Shown: piece after piece, positions 1-5,294 of the stretch | Position numbering within the stretch: position 1 is the stretch's first letter | Layout: each line of letters starts with the position of its first letter | Source of the DNA: an uncultured Verrucomicrobiota bacterium | Lineage (GTDB): Bacteria; Verrucomicrobiota; Kiritimatiellia; RFP12; UBA1067 | Assembly (NCBI GenBank): GCA_946631535.1 | Contig: CAMPAF010000215.1 | Span: 1 to 5,294 of the forward strand | Direction of reading: 5' to 3' | DNA length: 5,294 nt | Translations under genes and position numbers: made by a program | Notes under the pieces: model-generated | The model's input: only the letters and a program-made list of their open reading frames with translations | Databases searched by the model: none | What the model was told of the DNA's origin: nothing

Positions 1-95
1 GCGCGTGGCGCACGGCGAAGCCGTTCACGGTGGACGAGATCGACCTCGCCAAGCTGCCGGGCGGTTTCGCGAATGCGGCCAAGAAGGGCGCTTAG
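1..95 (+). CDS. C-terminal end of an unrecognised protein (5' partial)
   Basis: An open frame enters from the left edge (first full codon at position 3) and ends at TAG 93-95, giving 30 visible residues. The tail begins AWRTAKPFTVDEIDLAKLPG and ends in a small, lysine-containing stretch (NAAKKGA). It is soluble in character, with no membrane segment. Codon choice is GC-rich like the genes downstream, and the frame stops just before a well-placed ribosome site for the next gene, which supports its being real. The 36-base gap to the helicase gene has no promoter or terminator that I can see, so the two genes are probably co-transcribed. The fragment is too short for me to name a family, and I do not assign a function. 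Confidence 0.6.
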   Translation, partial: AWRTAKPFTVDEIDLAKLPGGFANAAKKGA

Positions 96-117
96 CGTCA
101 GGCATCAGGACAGGTGC

Positions 118-122
118 AGGAG
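118..122 (+). promoter_or_regulatory. Ribosome binding site that sets the hrpB start
   Basis: AGGAG lies 9 bases before ATG 132. An in-frame GTG at 114 would lengthen the protein by six residues, but it overlaps the region just before this site, and its own nearest AGGA (107-110) is only 3 bases away. The ATG start also gives the N-terminus MFPVEAVIP, which matches the usual HrpB beginning. Confidence 0.75.
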
Positions 123-131
123 ACAACGGAC

Positions 132-2561
132 ATGTTTCCGGTAGAGGCGGTGATCCCGCAGATACGCGCGTCGCTGGAGAAGAACCGCGACGTGGTGCTG
201 CGCGCGCCGCCAGGGAGCGGAAAGACCACCTGCGTGCCGCCCGCCTTGCTGGACGCGCCGTTCCTGAAAGGCAAGAAGATCCTCATGCTGGAGCCGCGTC
301 GGCTCGCAGCGCGCAGCTGCGCGGCGTACATCGCGCGCAAGATGGGCGAGAGCGTGGGCGAGACTGTCGGTTTCCAGGTCCGCCTGGAGCGGAAGGTTTC
401 TGCCCGCACGAGGCTTGAGATCGTCACGGAAGGACTGCTCGCGCAGCGACTAGTGGCCGATCCGGAGCTGGCCGACGTGGGGCTGGTCGTGTTCGACGAG
501 TTCCACGAGCGGTCGCTCTCGTGCGACCTCGGCTTCGCGATGGCGGTGGACGTGCGGCGGGCGCTGAGGCCCGATCTGCGCCTCCTCGTGATGTCCGCCA
601 CGCTGGACGTGGACGCCATCGCCGCGCACCTTGGCGACGCGGACGTCCATACCGCGGAGGCGCGGATGTTTCCCGTCGAGACGCGCTACCTGCAGGTGGA
701 GTCGACTGCGCCGATCGCCGTGCAGATGGCGGGCGCGGTGAAGCGCGCGCTGGCCCTGCCGGGCGGCGACATCCTCTGCTTCCTGCCGGGCGAGGGGGAG
801 ATCAAGAGGTGCCAGGAGGAGCTGCGGGGAGACATCTCCTCGCACAGGGTCGCAGAGGCACAGGGAAGAGAGGTGGAGGTCTTGCCGCTGTACGGCGCGT
901 TACCCAAGGAGGAGCAGGATCGCGTGGTGGCGCGTCGCGCCGGTGACGGGCCCCGTCGGGTAATCTTGTCTACCTCCATCGCCGAGACGTCGCTGACGAT
1001 CGAAGGCGTGACGACGGTGATCGACTCCGGGCTCATGCGCGTGAGCAGGTTCTCGCCGCGCTCGGGCATGAGCCGGCTGGAGACGCTGCGCCTCACGCGC
1101 GACCGCGCCGAGCAGCGCAGGGGACGCGCGGGACGCGTCTGCCCCGGCATCTGCCTGCGGCTCTGGACGGAATCGCAGGACCGTATGCTCCAGCCGGCCA
1201 TGAAGCCCGAGATCGCGGATGCCGATCTCGCGCCGACGGTGCTGACGGCGGCGACGTGGGGGACGACGGCGCTGGACGGCCTGCCGTGGCTCACGCCGCC
1301 GCCCGCCGCGAGCTGGGAGAACGCGAAGGGCGTCCTGCGGATGCTGGGCGCGCTCGATGCGGAAGGGCGCATCACGGCGCACGGGCGGCAGATGGCGCGC
1401 CTGCCAGCGCATCCGCGCCTCGCGAACATGATCCTGCGCACGGGTTCGGCCGAGGCGTGCACGCTCGCGGCAATTCTGGAGGAAGGCGCGCCGCACTCGG
1501 TGACCGACATCCGCGACGTGCGGCCATCGTCCAGGATGCGCGAGCTGGCGCGGCGCTGGGAAAGGTTCTGCGGCAGGACTTCCTCGCCATGCCACGAGCC
1601 TGGCGAGCTGCTGTGCTTCGCGTTTCCGGACCGCATCGCGCACAACCGCGGCAACGGCACGTTCCAGATGACGGGCGGTCGTGGCGCGTACATGGAGCGC
1701 ACGGAATCGCTCGCTACGGCCGAGTACCTGGTGCTGTGCGACCTCGACGATGGCGGTGGCGACGCGAAGATACATCTTGCCGCGCCGATCTCCGAGGAAG
1801 CCGTCGAGGAGATATTCGCGGCGGAGATAGAGGAAGACGTGCAGACGGAATGGGACCGTCGGACCGAGGCAGTGAAGGCCGTGAAGGTGCGGCGCCTCTG
1901 GAAGATGGTCATGCGGTCCGGCGGACAGTCGCAGCCCGACGAGGCTGCCGTGCAGGCTGCGCTCTTCGACGGCATCCGCCAGAAGGGCATCGCGCAGCTG
2001 CCGTGGACACCTGGGACGCGCCAGCTCCAGGCGCGCATCTGCTTCCTGCACCGCGAACTTGGCGGCGACTGGCCGGACGTTTCCGACGACGCGCTCCTCG
2101 CGCGGCTCGAGGATCTCTTCGCCGGCTTCACGCTTGGCATGAGCCGCTGGAGCCACCTGCAGAAGCTCGACCTCGCGGCGGTGCTGGACGCGGCGCTCGC
2201 CGAGGCCGGGCTGGACAGGCGCTCGCTCGACAGGCTCGCGCCCGTCAAGATGGAGGTGCCGAGCGGATCGCAGATGACGATCCACTACGAGGAGGCGGAA
2301 CCGTTCGTGGCGGTGCGCCTGCAGGAGTGCTTTGGCCTCCAGGAGACGCCGAAGGTGGCGGGTGGCAAGGTGCCGATCGTGATGCGTCTCCTTTCGCCGG
2401 CGCAGCGCCCAGTGCAGATCACGAAGGACCTGGCCGGATTCTGGAAGGGCGCCTACGCGCTCGTGCGCAAAGATCTGCGAGGACGCTATCCAAAGCACTA
2501 CTGGCCCGAGGATCCGTCCACGGCCGTCGCCACCCGCCGCGTCAGGCCAAAGCTGTCGTAA
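132..2561 (+). CDS. hrpB: ATP-dependent DEAH-box helicase HrpB
   Basis: This is a superfamily 2 helicase of the DEAH/RHA group, 809 residues from ATG 132, which is the usual full length for HrpB. Visible motifs, in this numbering, are Walker A APPGSGKTT (25-33, Lys31), motif Ia LEPRRLAAR (53-61), TEG (99-101), motif II DEFH (122-125, the normal HrpB form of DEAH), SAT (155-157), motif V STSIAETSLTIEGV (280-293) and motif VI QRRGRAGR (328-335). A helicase-associated region follows (about 365-460). The HrpB C-terminal domain (about 670-797) ends in the signature RYPKHYWPEDP (785-795). No motif is broken. The protein is expected to be cytoplasmic, with ATP-driven RNA unwinding or remodelling as its likely activity; the RNA target of this family is poorly defined in most bacteria. 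It follows the upstream partial gene closely. The next gene has its own promoter, so it is probably a separate unit. Confidence 0.95.
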   Translation: MFPVEAVIPQIRASLEKNRDVVLRAPPGSGKTTCVPPALLDAPFLKGKKILMLEPRRLAARSCAAYIARKMGESVGETVGFQVRLERKVSARTRLEIVTEGLLAQRLVADPELADVGLVVFDEFHERSLSCDLGFAMAVDVRRALRPDLRLLVMSATLDVDAIAAHLGDADVHTAEARMFPVETRYLQVESTAPIAVQMAGAVKRALALPGGDILCFLPGEGEIKRCQEELRGDISSHRVAEAQGREVEVLPLYGALPKEEQDRVVARRAGDGPRRVILSTSIAETSLTIEGVTTVIDSGLMRVSRFSPRSGMSRLETLRLTRDRAEQRRGRAGRVCPGICLRLWTESQDRMLQPAMKPEIADADLAPTVLTAATWGTTALDGLPWLTPPPAASWENAKGVLRMLGALDAEGRITAHGRQMARLPAHPRLANMILRTGSAEACTLAAILEEGAPHSVTDIRDVRPSSRMRELARRWERFCGRTSSPCHEPGELLCFAFPDRIAHNRGNGTFQMTGGRGAYMERTESLATAEYLVLCDLDDGGGDAKIHLAAPISEEAVEEIFAAEIEEDVQTEWDRRTEAVKAVKVRRLWKMVMRSGGQSQPDEAAVQAALFDGIRQKGIAQLPWTPGTRQLQARICFLHRELGGDWPDVSDDALLARLEDLFAGFTLGMSRWSHLQKLDLAAVLDAALAEAGLDRRSLDRLAPVKMEVPSGSQMTIHYEEAEPFVAVRLQECFGLQETPKVAGGKVPIVMRLLSPAQRPVQITKDLAGFWKGAYALVRKDLRGRYPKHYWPEDPSTAVATRRVRPKLS

Positions 2562-2588
2562 CGTTGGAGGAACAGACCGCTTGTCCGT

Positions 2589-2618
2589 CTGCCAGAGGAG
2601 CGGAACCTGTGGTATAAT
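2589..2618 (+). promoter_or_regulatory. Sigma70-type promoter with extended -10 for the phosphoesterase-fucosidase unit
   Basis: A perfect TATAAT (2613-2618) is preceded by TGG (2610-2612), which makes an extended -10 element. It stands out in otherwise GC-rich DNA. The best -35 is CTGCCA (2589-2594), matching TTGACA at 4 of 6 positions with an 18-base spacer; this weaker -35 fits an extended -10 promoter. The start of transcription would fall near 2625, leaving about 50 bases of 5' leader before ATG 2678. The motif match is seen directly. Promoter activity is inferred. Confidence 0.7.
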
Positions 2619-2619
2619 G

Positions 2620-2639
2620 TGGCGGATTCGACTCCGCCA
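2620..2639. repeat. 20-base near-perfect palindrome at the predicted transcription start (operator-like)
   Basis: The half-site TGGCGGA (2620-2626) is mirrored by TCCGCCA (2633-2639), with TCGA at the centre (2628-2631). Nine of the ten symmetric pairs match; only 2627/2632 (T versus C) fails. It begins two bases after the -10 box and covers the expected transcription start. It could be an operator for a dimeric repressor, or a 7-bp stem with a 6-base loop at the 5' end of the mRNA that stabilises it. The sequence alone does not tell which. It is not followed by a T-run, so it does not look like a terminator. Confidence 0.5.
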
Positions 2640-2662
2640 GCGGGGTCGGTGTTTTCCGTGAC

Positions 2663-2670
2663 AGGAAGGA
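2663..2670 (+). promoter_or_regulatory. Strong Shine-Dalgarno site of the phosphoesterase gene
   Basis: AGGAAGGA sits 7 bases before ATG 2678. This purine-rich site at good spacing fixes the start and keeps the complete twin-arginine signal at the N-terminus. Confidence 0.8.
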
Positions 2671-2677
2671 ACATCAG

Positions 2678-3850
2678 ATGAAATTCTCAAGACGCACATT
2701 CCTCGGCATGACCGCCGCAACCGCAGCCACGCGCCTCCGCGCCGCCTCCGTCCCTGCCTGGACGGTCGACGGCATCCAGCTGCCCGAATGGGCGGTGGCG
2801 GCGATCCTGGACGGGACCGCCCGTTACAGGGCGTGGAAGGGCGCCGACGAGACGGTGGCGTTTCCGCTCATCACGGACATCCACTCGCACGCCCCCGGCT
2901 TCAACGCCGAGACGCCGAACTGGCGGGATTCCAAGAGCCACGTCATCTTCCAGCGGGCGATCGCGCACGCCACGGGCTCCGACTTCCTCGCCAACCTGGG
3001 CGACATGGACTTCGACGTGAACATCCTCGGCTCCGCGCCGGAATGGGACAAGGTGCAGCCGGTCATCGACGGGTTCGTGAAGGTGTACGAGAAGGAGCCG
3101 CTGCCGACGCTCTTCAGCATGGGCAACCACGACCACGCGAGGGGCCGCTACACCTCGAAGCAGTTCGGCGACACCTTCAACCGCGGCGTCAACAAGGGGA
3201 AGGGTCACGACATCGTGCTCTCCGAATGCGGCACGTGGGGCTACTACGACATCCCCGCGAAGAAGTTCCGCATGGTGTTCCTCAACACGTCGGACGAAGG
3301 GTACGGCGGCATGTCGCGCGGACAGCTCCAGTTCCTCGCGGACACCTTCCTCGCCGCGCCGGAGGGGTGGCACGTGGCCCTGATGCAGCACATCCAGGCG
3401 CCGCACATCCTTGGCTGCTGGCGCCGCTTCCTGGAGCCGTCGTCGATGAAGCGCGAGATGATCTTCATGCAGATCGTGGACGACTTCGCGCACCACCGAG
3501 GCGACCTCGTGCAGGGGTTCCACAATCCGCCGATCACGGGCGAATACGACAAGATCAAGTGGGACTTCTCCAACGCCAAGGCGTTGTTCGTTGGCGCGTT
3601 CTTCGGGCACACGCACCTGGAGCGGCACATGAACATCGACGGCGTGAACTGGACCACGCGCCCCGGCTACGGCACCACGCCGCGCGACTGTATCGTGATG
3701 GGCGCGCGCTGCCCGAAGATCGAGCTCAAGTTCGACCGCTCGCGCGACATGATGATCGACCTCGTGGCGGTGAAGCCCGCGAAGCGCGCCGTGCACGTCT
3801 TCCGGTTCGGTTGCGGCGGCCCGAAGAGCGAGCTCGAGTTTGCGTACTGA
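2678..3850 (+). CDS. Tat-exported calcineurin-like metallophosphoesterase
   Basis: This 390-residue protein belongs to the calcineurin-like phosphoesterase superfamily, two-metal enzymes that hydrolyse phosphomonoesters or phosphodiesters. The N-terminus MKFSRRTFLG carries a twin-arginine motif (Arg5-Arg6), followed by a short Ala/Thr-rich segment and a likely cleavage site near residues 22-27, which suggests export in folded form. All metal-binding blocks are present: D67-x-H69 in TDIHSHA, GD (108-109), GNHD (149-152), H238 in LMQH and GHTH (310-313). The stretch between H238 and GHTH (about 70 residues) is long and may shape substrate choice. The hydrophobic part of the signal is weak and interrupted by Arg19 and Arg21, so Tat export is likely rather than certain. 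The gene is probably co-transcribed with the fucosidase downstream (56-base gap). The substrate is unknown; glycan-linked phosphate, nucleotides or phospholipid headgroups are all possible. Confidence 0.88.
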   Translation: MKFSRRTFLGMTAATAATRLRAASVPAWTVDGIQLPEWAVAAILDGTARYRAWKGADETVAFPLITDIHSHAPGFNAETPNWRDSKSHVIFQRAIAHATGSDFLANLGDMDFDVNILGSAPEWDKVQPVIDGFVKVYEKEPLPTLFSMGNHDHARGRYTSKQFGDTFNRGVNKGKGHDIVLSECGTWGYYDIPAKKFRMVFLNTSDEGYGGMSRGQLQFLADTFLAAPEGWHVALMQHIQAPHILGCWRRFLEPSSMKREMIFMQIVDDFAHHRGDLVQGFHNPPITGEYDKIKWDFSNAKALFVGAFFGHTHLERHMNIDGVNWTTRPGYGTTPRDCIVMGARCPKIELKFDRSRDMMIDLVAVKPAKRAVHVFRFGCGGPKSELEFAY

Positions 3851-3893
3851 CGCGGATTTGTTCGCGGATACGCCGGATCGTCGCGTTTCCCCT

Positions 3894-3897
3894 GGAG
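3894..3897 (+). promoter_or_regulatory. Ribosome binding site of the fucosidase gene
   Basis: GGAG lies 9 bases before ATG 3907, within a 56-base gap that shows no -10 box and no hairpin with a T-run. The gap therefore reads as an internal operon spacer with its own translation start. Confidence 0.6.
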
Positions 3898-3906
3898 AAG
3901 ATCCCC

Positions 3907-5294
3907 ATGACAAGACTTGGATTTTTCGCGGGTACGATCGTCGCGCTCGGCGCCGCGGCCGTCGCGGCTCAACCGTCGTGCGGCTGGAGCGACGCGCGTA
4001 ACCTCGCGCCGCTCGTGCAAGGCGCGGTCCCGGCGCGGCCCGAGGCGGTGAAGCGGTGGCGCGACCTGCGCTTCGGCATGTTCATCCACTGGGGCCCCGT
4101 GTCGCTCACGGGCAAGGAGATCGGCTGGTCGCGCGGACGCGAGACGCCGGTGGAGGAATACGACAACCTCTACAGGCGCTTCAACCCCGTGAGATTCAAC
4201 GCCGACGAGTGGGTGGCCGTCGCCAAGGCGGCGGGGATGAAGTACATCGTCCTCACGACGAAGCACCACGACGGCTTCTGTCTGTGGGACACTAAGGAGA
4301 CGGACTACAACATCATGAACACGCCGTTCGGGCGCGACGTGACGAAGGAACTCTCCGACGCCTGCCGGCGCGCCGGCCTCGCGTTCGGGGCGTACTACTC
4401 CACCTGCGACTGGCACCATCCCGACTTCCCCCTCACCAGTCCCGGCGGCAAGACGCCGCGCGCCGCGCACGACCTCGACCGCTACACGGACTACATGAAG
4501 GCACAGTCCCGCGAGCTGCTCGTGAACTACGGTCCGCTCCTCTGCCTCTGGCACGACGTGCCGCAGCTGTTCGACGTGCGGCGCGGCGCGGGCGTGATCA
4601 ACATGGAGCGCGCCATCCAGCCCGACATCCTCGTCAACAACCGCACGTGCCACCCCGGCGACTTTGACACGCCCGAGCAGCGCATCGGGAAGTTCCAGTT
4701 CGACCGTCCGTGGGAGACGTGCATGACGATCTGCCGCCAGTGGGCGTGGAAGCCTGGCGACGCGATGAAGCCGCTCGACACGTGCGTGCATGCGCTTCTC
4801 CGCACGATCGGCGGTGACGGCAACTTCCTCTTCAACGTGGGACCGCAGCCGGACGGCCTCATCGAACCGCGCCAGGTGGCGCGCCTGAAGGAGATGGGCG
4901 ACTGGGTGGGGCGTCACGCCGCGGCGATCTACGGGACGCGGGGCGGGCCGTGGAAACCGTCGCTTCTCATGGTCTCCACGCGCCGGGGCGACAAGGTGTA
5001 CCTCCATTTCATGCAGCAGATGCGCGAGCCGGTCGTCCTGCAGGGACTGCCGCTGGCCGTGACCGCTGCCCGCACGCTCGACGGCAAGTCCGTGCGGATG
5101 TCCAGCGGGAAGGGGACGCTGACTGTCTACGTGCAGGACTGCGCGTGGGACGCCATCGCCACGGTCGTGGAGCTGACGGTCGCGGGCGACGCGATGTCCG
5201 TCCAGCCGCTCCAGGGACTCGTCAAGCCGTCAATTCCGGGCGCGACGGCAACGGCGTCGGCGGTGTTCGGCGGCAAGCCGGAGTATGCGCCCGG
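3907..5294 (+). CDS. Secreted GH29 alpha-L-fucosidase, 3' end beyond the window
   Basis: The frame is open from ATG 3907 to the window edge (462 full codons, no stop). Residues 1-21 form a Sec signal peptide with a probable cut after A21 (VAA|QP). The GH29 (alpha/beta)8-barrel domain runs from about 45 to 345. It shows FGMFIHWG (57-63, catalytic-pocket His61), KHHDGF (119-124), VNNR (243-246), TPEQ (255-258), WETCMTI (269-275) and GGDGNFLFNVGP (302-313). The likely nucleophile is Asp217 in LWHDVPQ. The acid/base residue is not obvious; Glu257 and Glu270 are candidates. IYGTRGGPW (341-349) leads into a C-terminal beta domain (about 350-436). The last 20 residues, with ATATASAVFGG, resemble the start of an F5/8 type C carbohydrate-binding domain. 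The protein is expected in the periplasm or outside the cell, releasing L-fucose from glycans by a retaining mechanism. Linkage preference cannot be assigned. It follows the phosphoesterase and is probably in its operon. Confidence 0.93.
   Translation, partial: MTRLGFFAGTIVALGAAAVAAQPSCGWSDARNLAPLVQGAVPARPEAVKRWRDLRFGMFIHWGPVSLTGKEIGWSRGRETPVEEYDNLYRRFNPVRFNADEWVAVAKAAGMKYIVLTTKHHDGFCLWDTKETDYNIMNTPFGRDVTKELSDACRRAGLAFGAYYSTCDWHHPDFPLTSPGGKTPRAAHDLDRYTDYMKAQSRELLVNYGPLLCLWHDVPQLFDVRRGAGVINMERAIQPDILVNNRTCHPGDFDTPEQRIGKFQFDRPWETCMTICRQWAWKPGDAMKPLDTCVHALLRTIGGDGNFLFNVGPQPDGLIEPRQVARLKEMGDWVGRHAAAIYGTRGGPWKPSLLMVSTRRGDKVYLHFMQQMREPVVLQGLPLAVTAARTLDGKSVRMSSGKGTLTVYVQDCAWDAIATVVELTVAGDAMSVQPLQGLVKPSIPGATATASAVFGGKPEYAP

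Noticed and set aside
114..131. GTG 114 as the helicase start
   Set aside because: AGGA at 107-110 is too close to it, while AGGAG 118-122 is well spaced for ATG 132, and HrpB proteins normally begin close to the (L/F)PVE sequence.
2581..2586. TTGTCC as the -35 box
   Set aside because: It is 26 bases from TATAAT, too far for a sigma70 promoter. CTGCCA at 2589-2594 has an acceptable 18-base spacer.
2573..2591. Inverted repeat CAGAC-N9-GTCTG after hrpB, as a terminator
   Set aside because: The stem is only 5 bp with a 9-base loop and no T-run follows. It is weak and could be chance.
1256..2617. Plus-strand 453-codon open frame overlapping the helicase gene in another phase
   Set aside because: It is an Arg/Ala/Gly-rich low-complexity translation. 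The helicase frame over the same bases carries conserved family sequence to its C-terminal signature.
2621..2638. tRNA-like T-arm (GGCGGATTCGACTCCGCC)
   Set aside because: With a 7-base T-loop the stem does not pair properly, and there is no acceptor stem, anticodon arm or CCA context nearby. The DNA palindrome explains the symmetry better.
900..2720. Very long minus-strand open frames (900-2720, also 686-2248, 2687-3913 and 3667-5007)
   Set aside because: They lie antisense to clearly assigned genes, their translations are Arg/His/Ala-rich with no recognisable motif, and GC-rich codon use on the + strand leaves few stops in the opposite frames.
3851..3878. Short repeats CGCGGAT (3851-3857 and 3863-3869) and CGCCGGAT (3871-3878) in the gap before the fucosidase gene
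   Set aside because: They are short, imperfect and GC-biased, with no hairpin or T-run. They are likely chance in this composition.
3961..3984. Lipobox for lipoprotein attachment at Cys25 of the fucosidase
   Set aside because: The residues before the cysteine are Q-P-S, which do not fit the [LVI]-[AST]-[GAS]-C pattern. A normal signal peptidase I site after A21 fits better.

Overview
The window is GC-rich (roughly two thirds G+C by eye) bacterial DNA. All convincing genes lie on the + strand. The layout suggests a chromosomal stretch of a glycan-degrading bacterium. The twin-arginine-exported phosphoesterase and the style of the exported GH29 fucosidase resemble proteins of the Planctomycetes-Verrucomicrobia-Lentisphaerae group (for example Kiritimatiellota or Lentisphaerota). 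That assignment is inference from protein style, not from a marker gene.

Layout. Positions 1-95 hold the last 30 codons of an unrecognised gene. After a 36-base gap comes a complete hrpB-type DEAH-box helicase gene (132-2561), probably co-transcribed with the gene before it. The 116-base gap at 2562-2677 holds a good sigma70-type promoter with an extended -10 box. Just downstream of that box is a nearly perfect 20-base palindrome, and a strong Shine-Dalgarno site follows. This promoter drives a Tat-exported calcineurin-like metallophosphoesterase (2678-3850). A Sec-exported alpha-L-fucosidase of family GH29 follows 56 bases later (3907 to beyond the window end). It has a complete catalytic domain and the apparent first strand of an F5/8 type C (CBM32-like) domain cut off by the window edge.

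How the genes fit together. The helicase is an RNA or housekeeping function and appears unrelated to the two exported enzymes. The phosphoesterase and fucosidase look like a two-gene (or longer) transcription unit for extracytoplasmic breakdown of a fucosylated glycan, with its own promoter and possible operator. The phosphoesterase substrate cannot be read from the sequence. I saw no mobile element, CRISPR array, tRNA, rRNA or clear intrinsic terminator. Nothing here clearly amounts to a new biological system. The regulatory palindrome and the phosphoesterase-fucosidase pairing are the points most worth following up.
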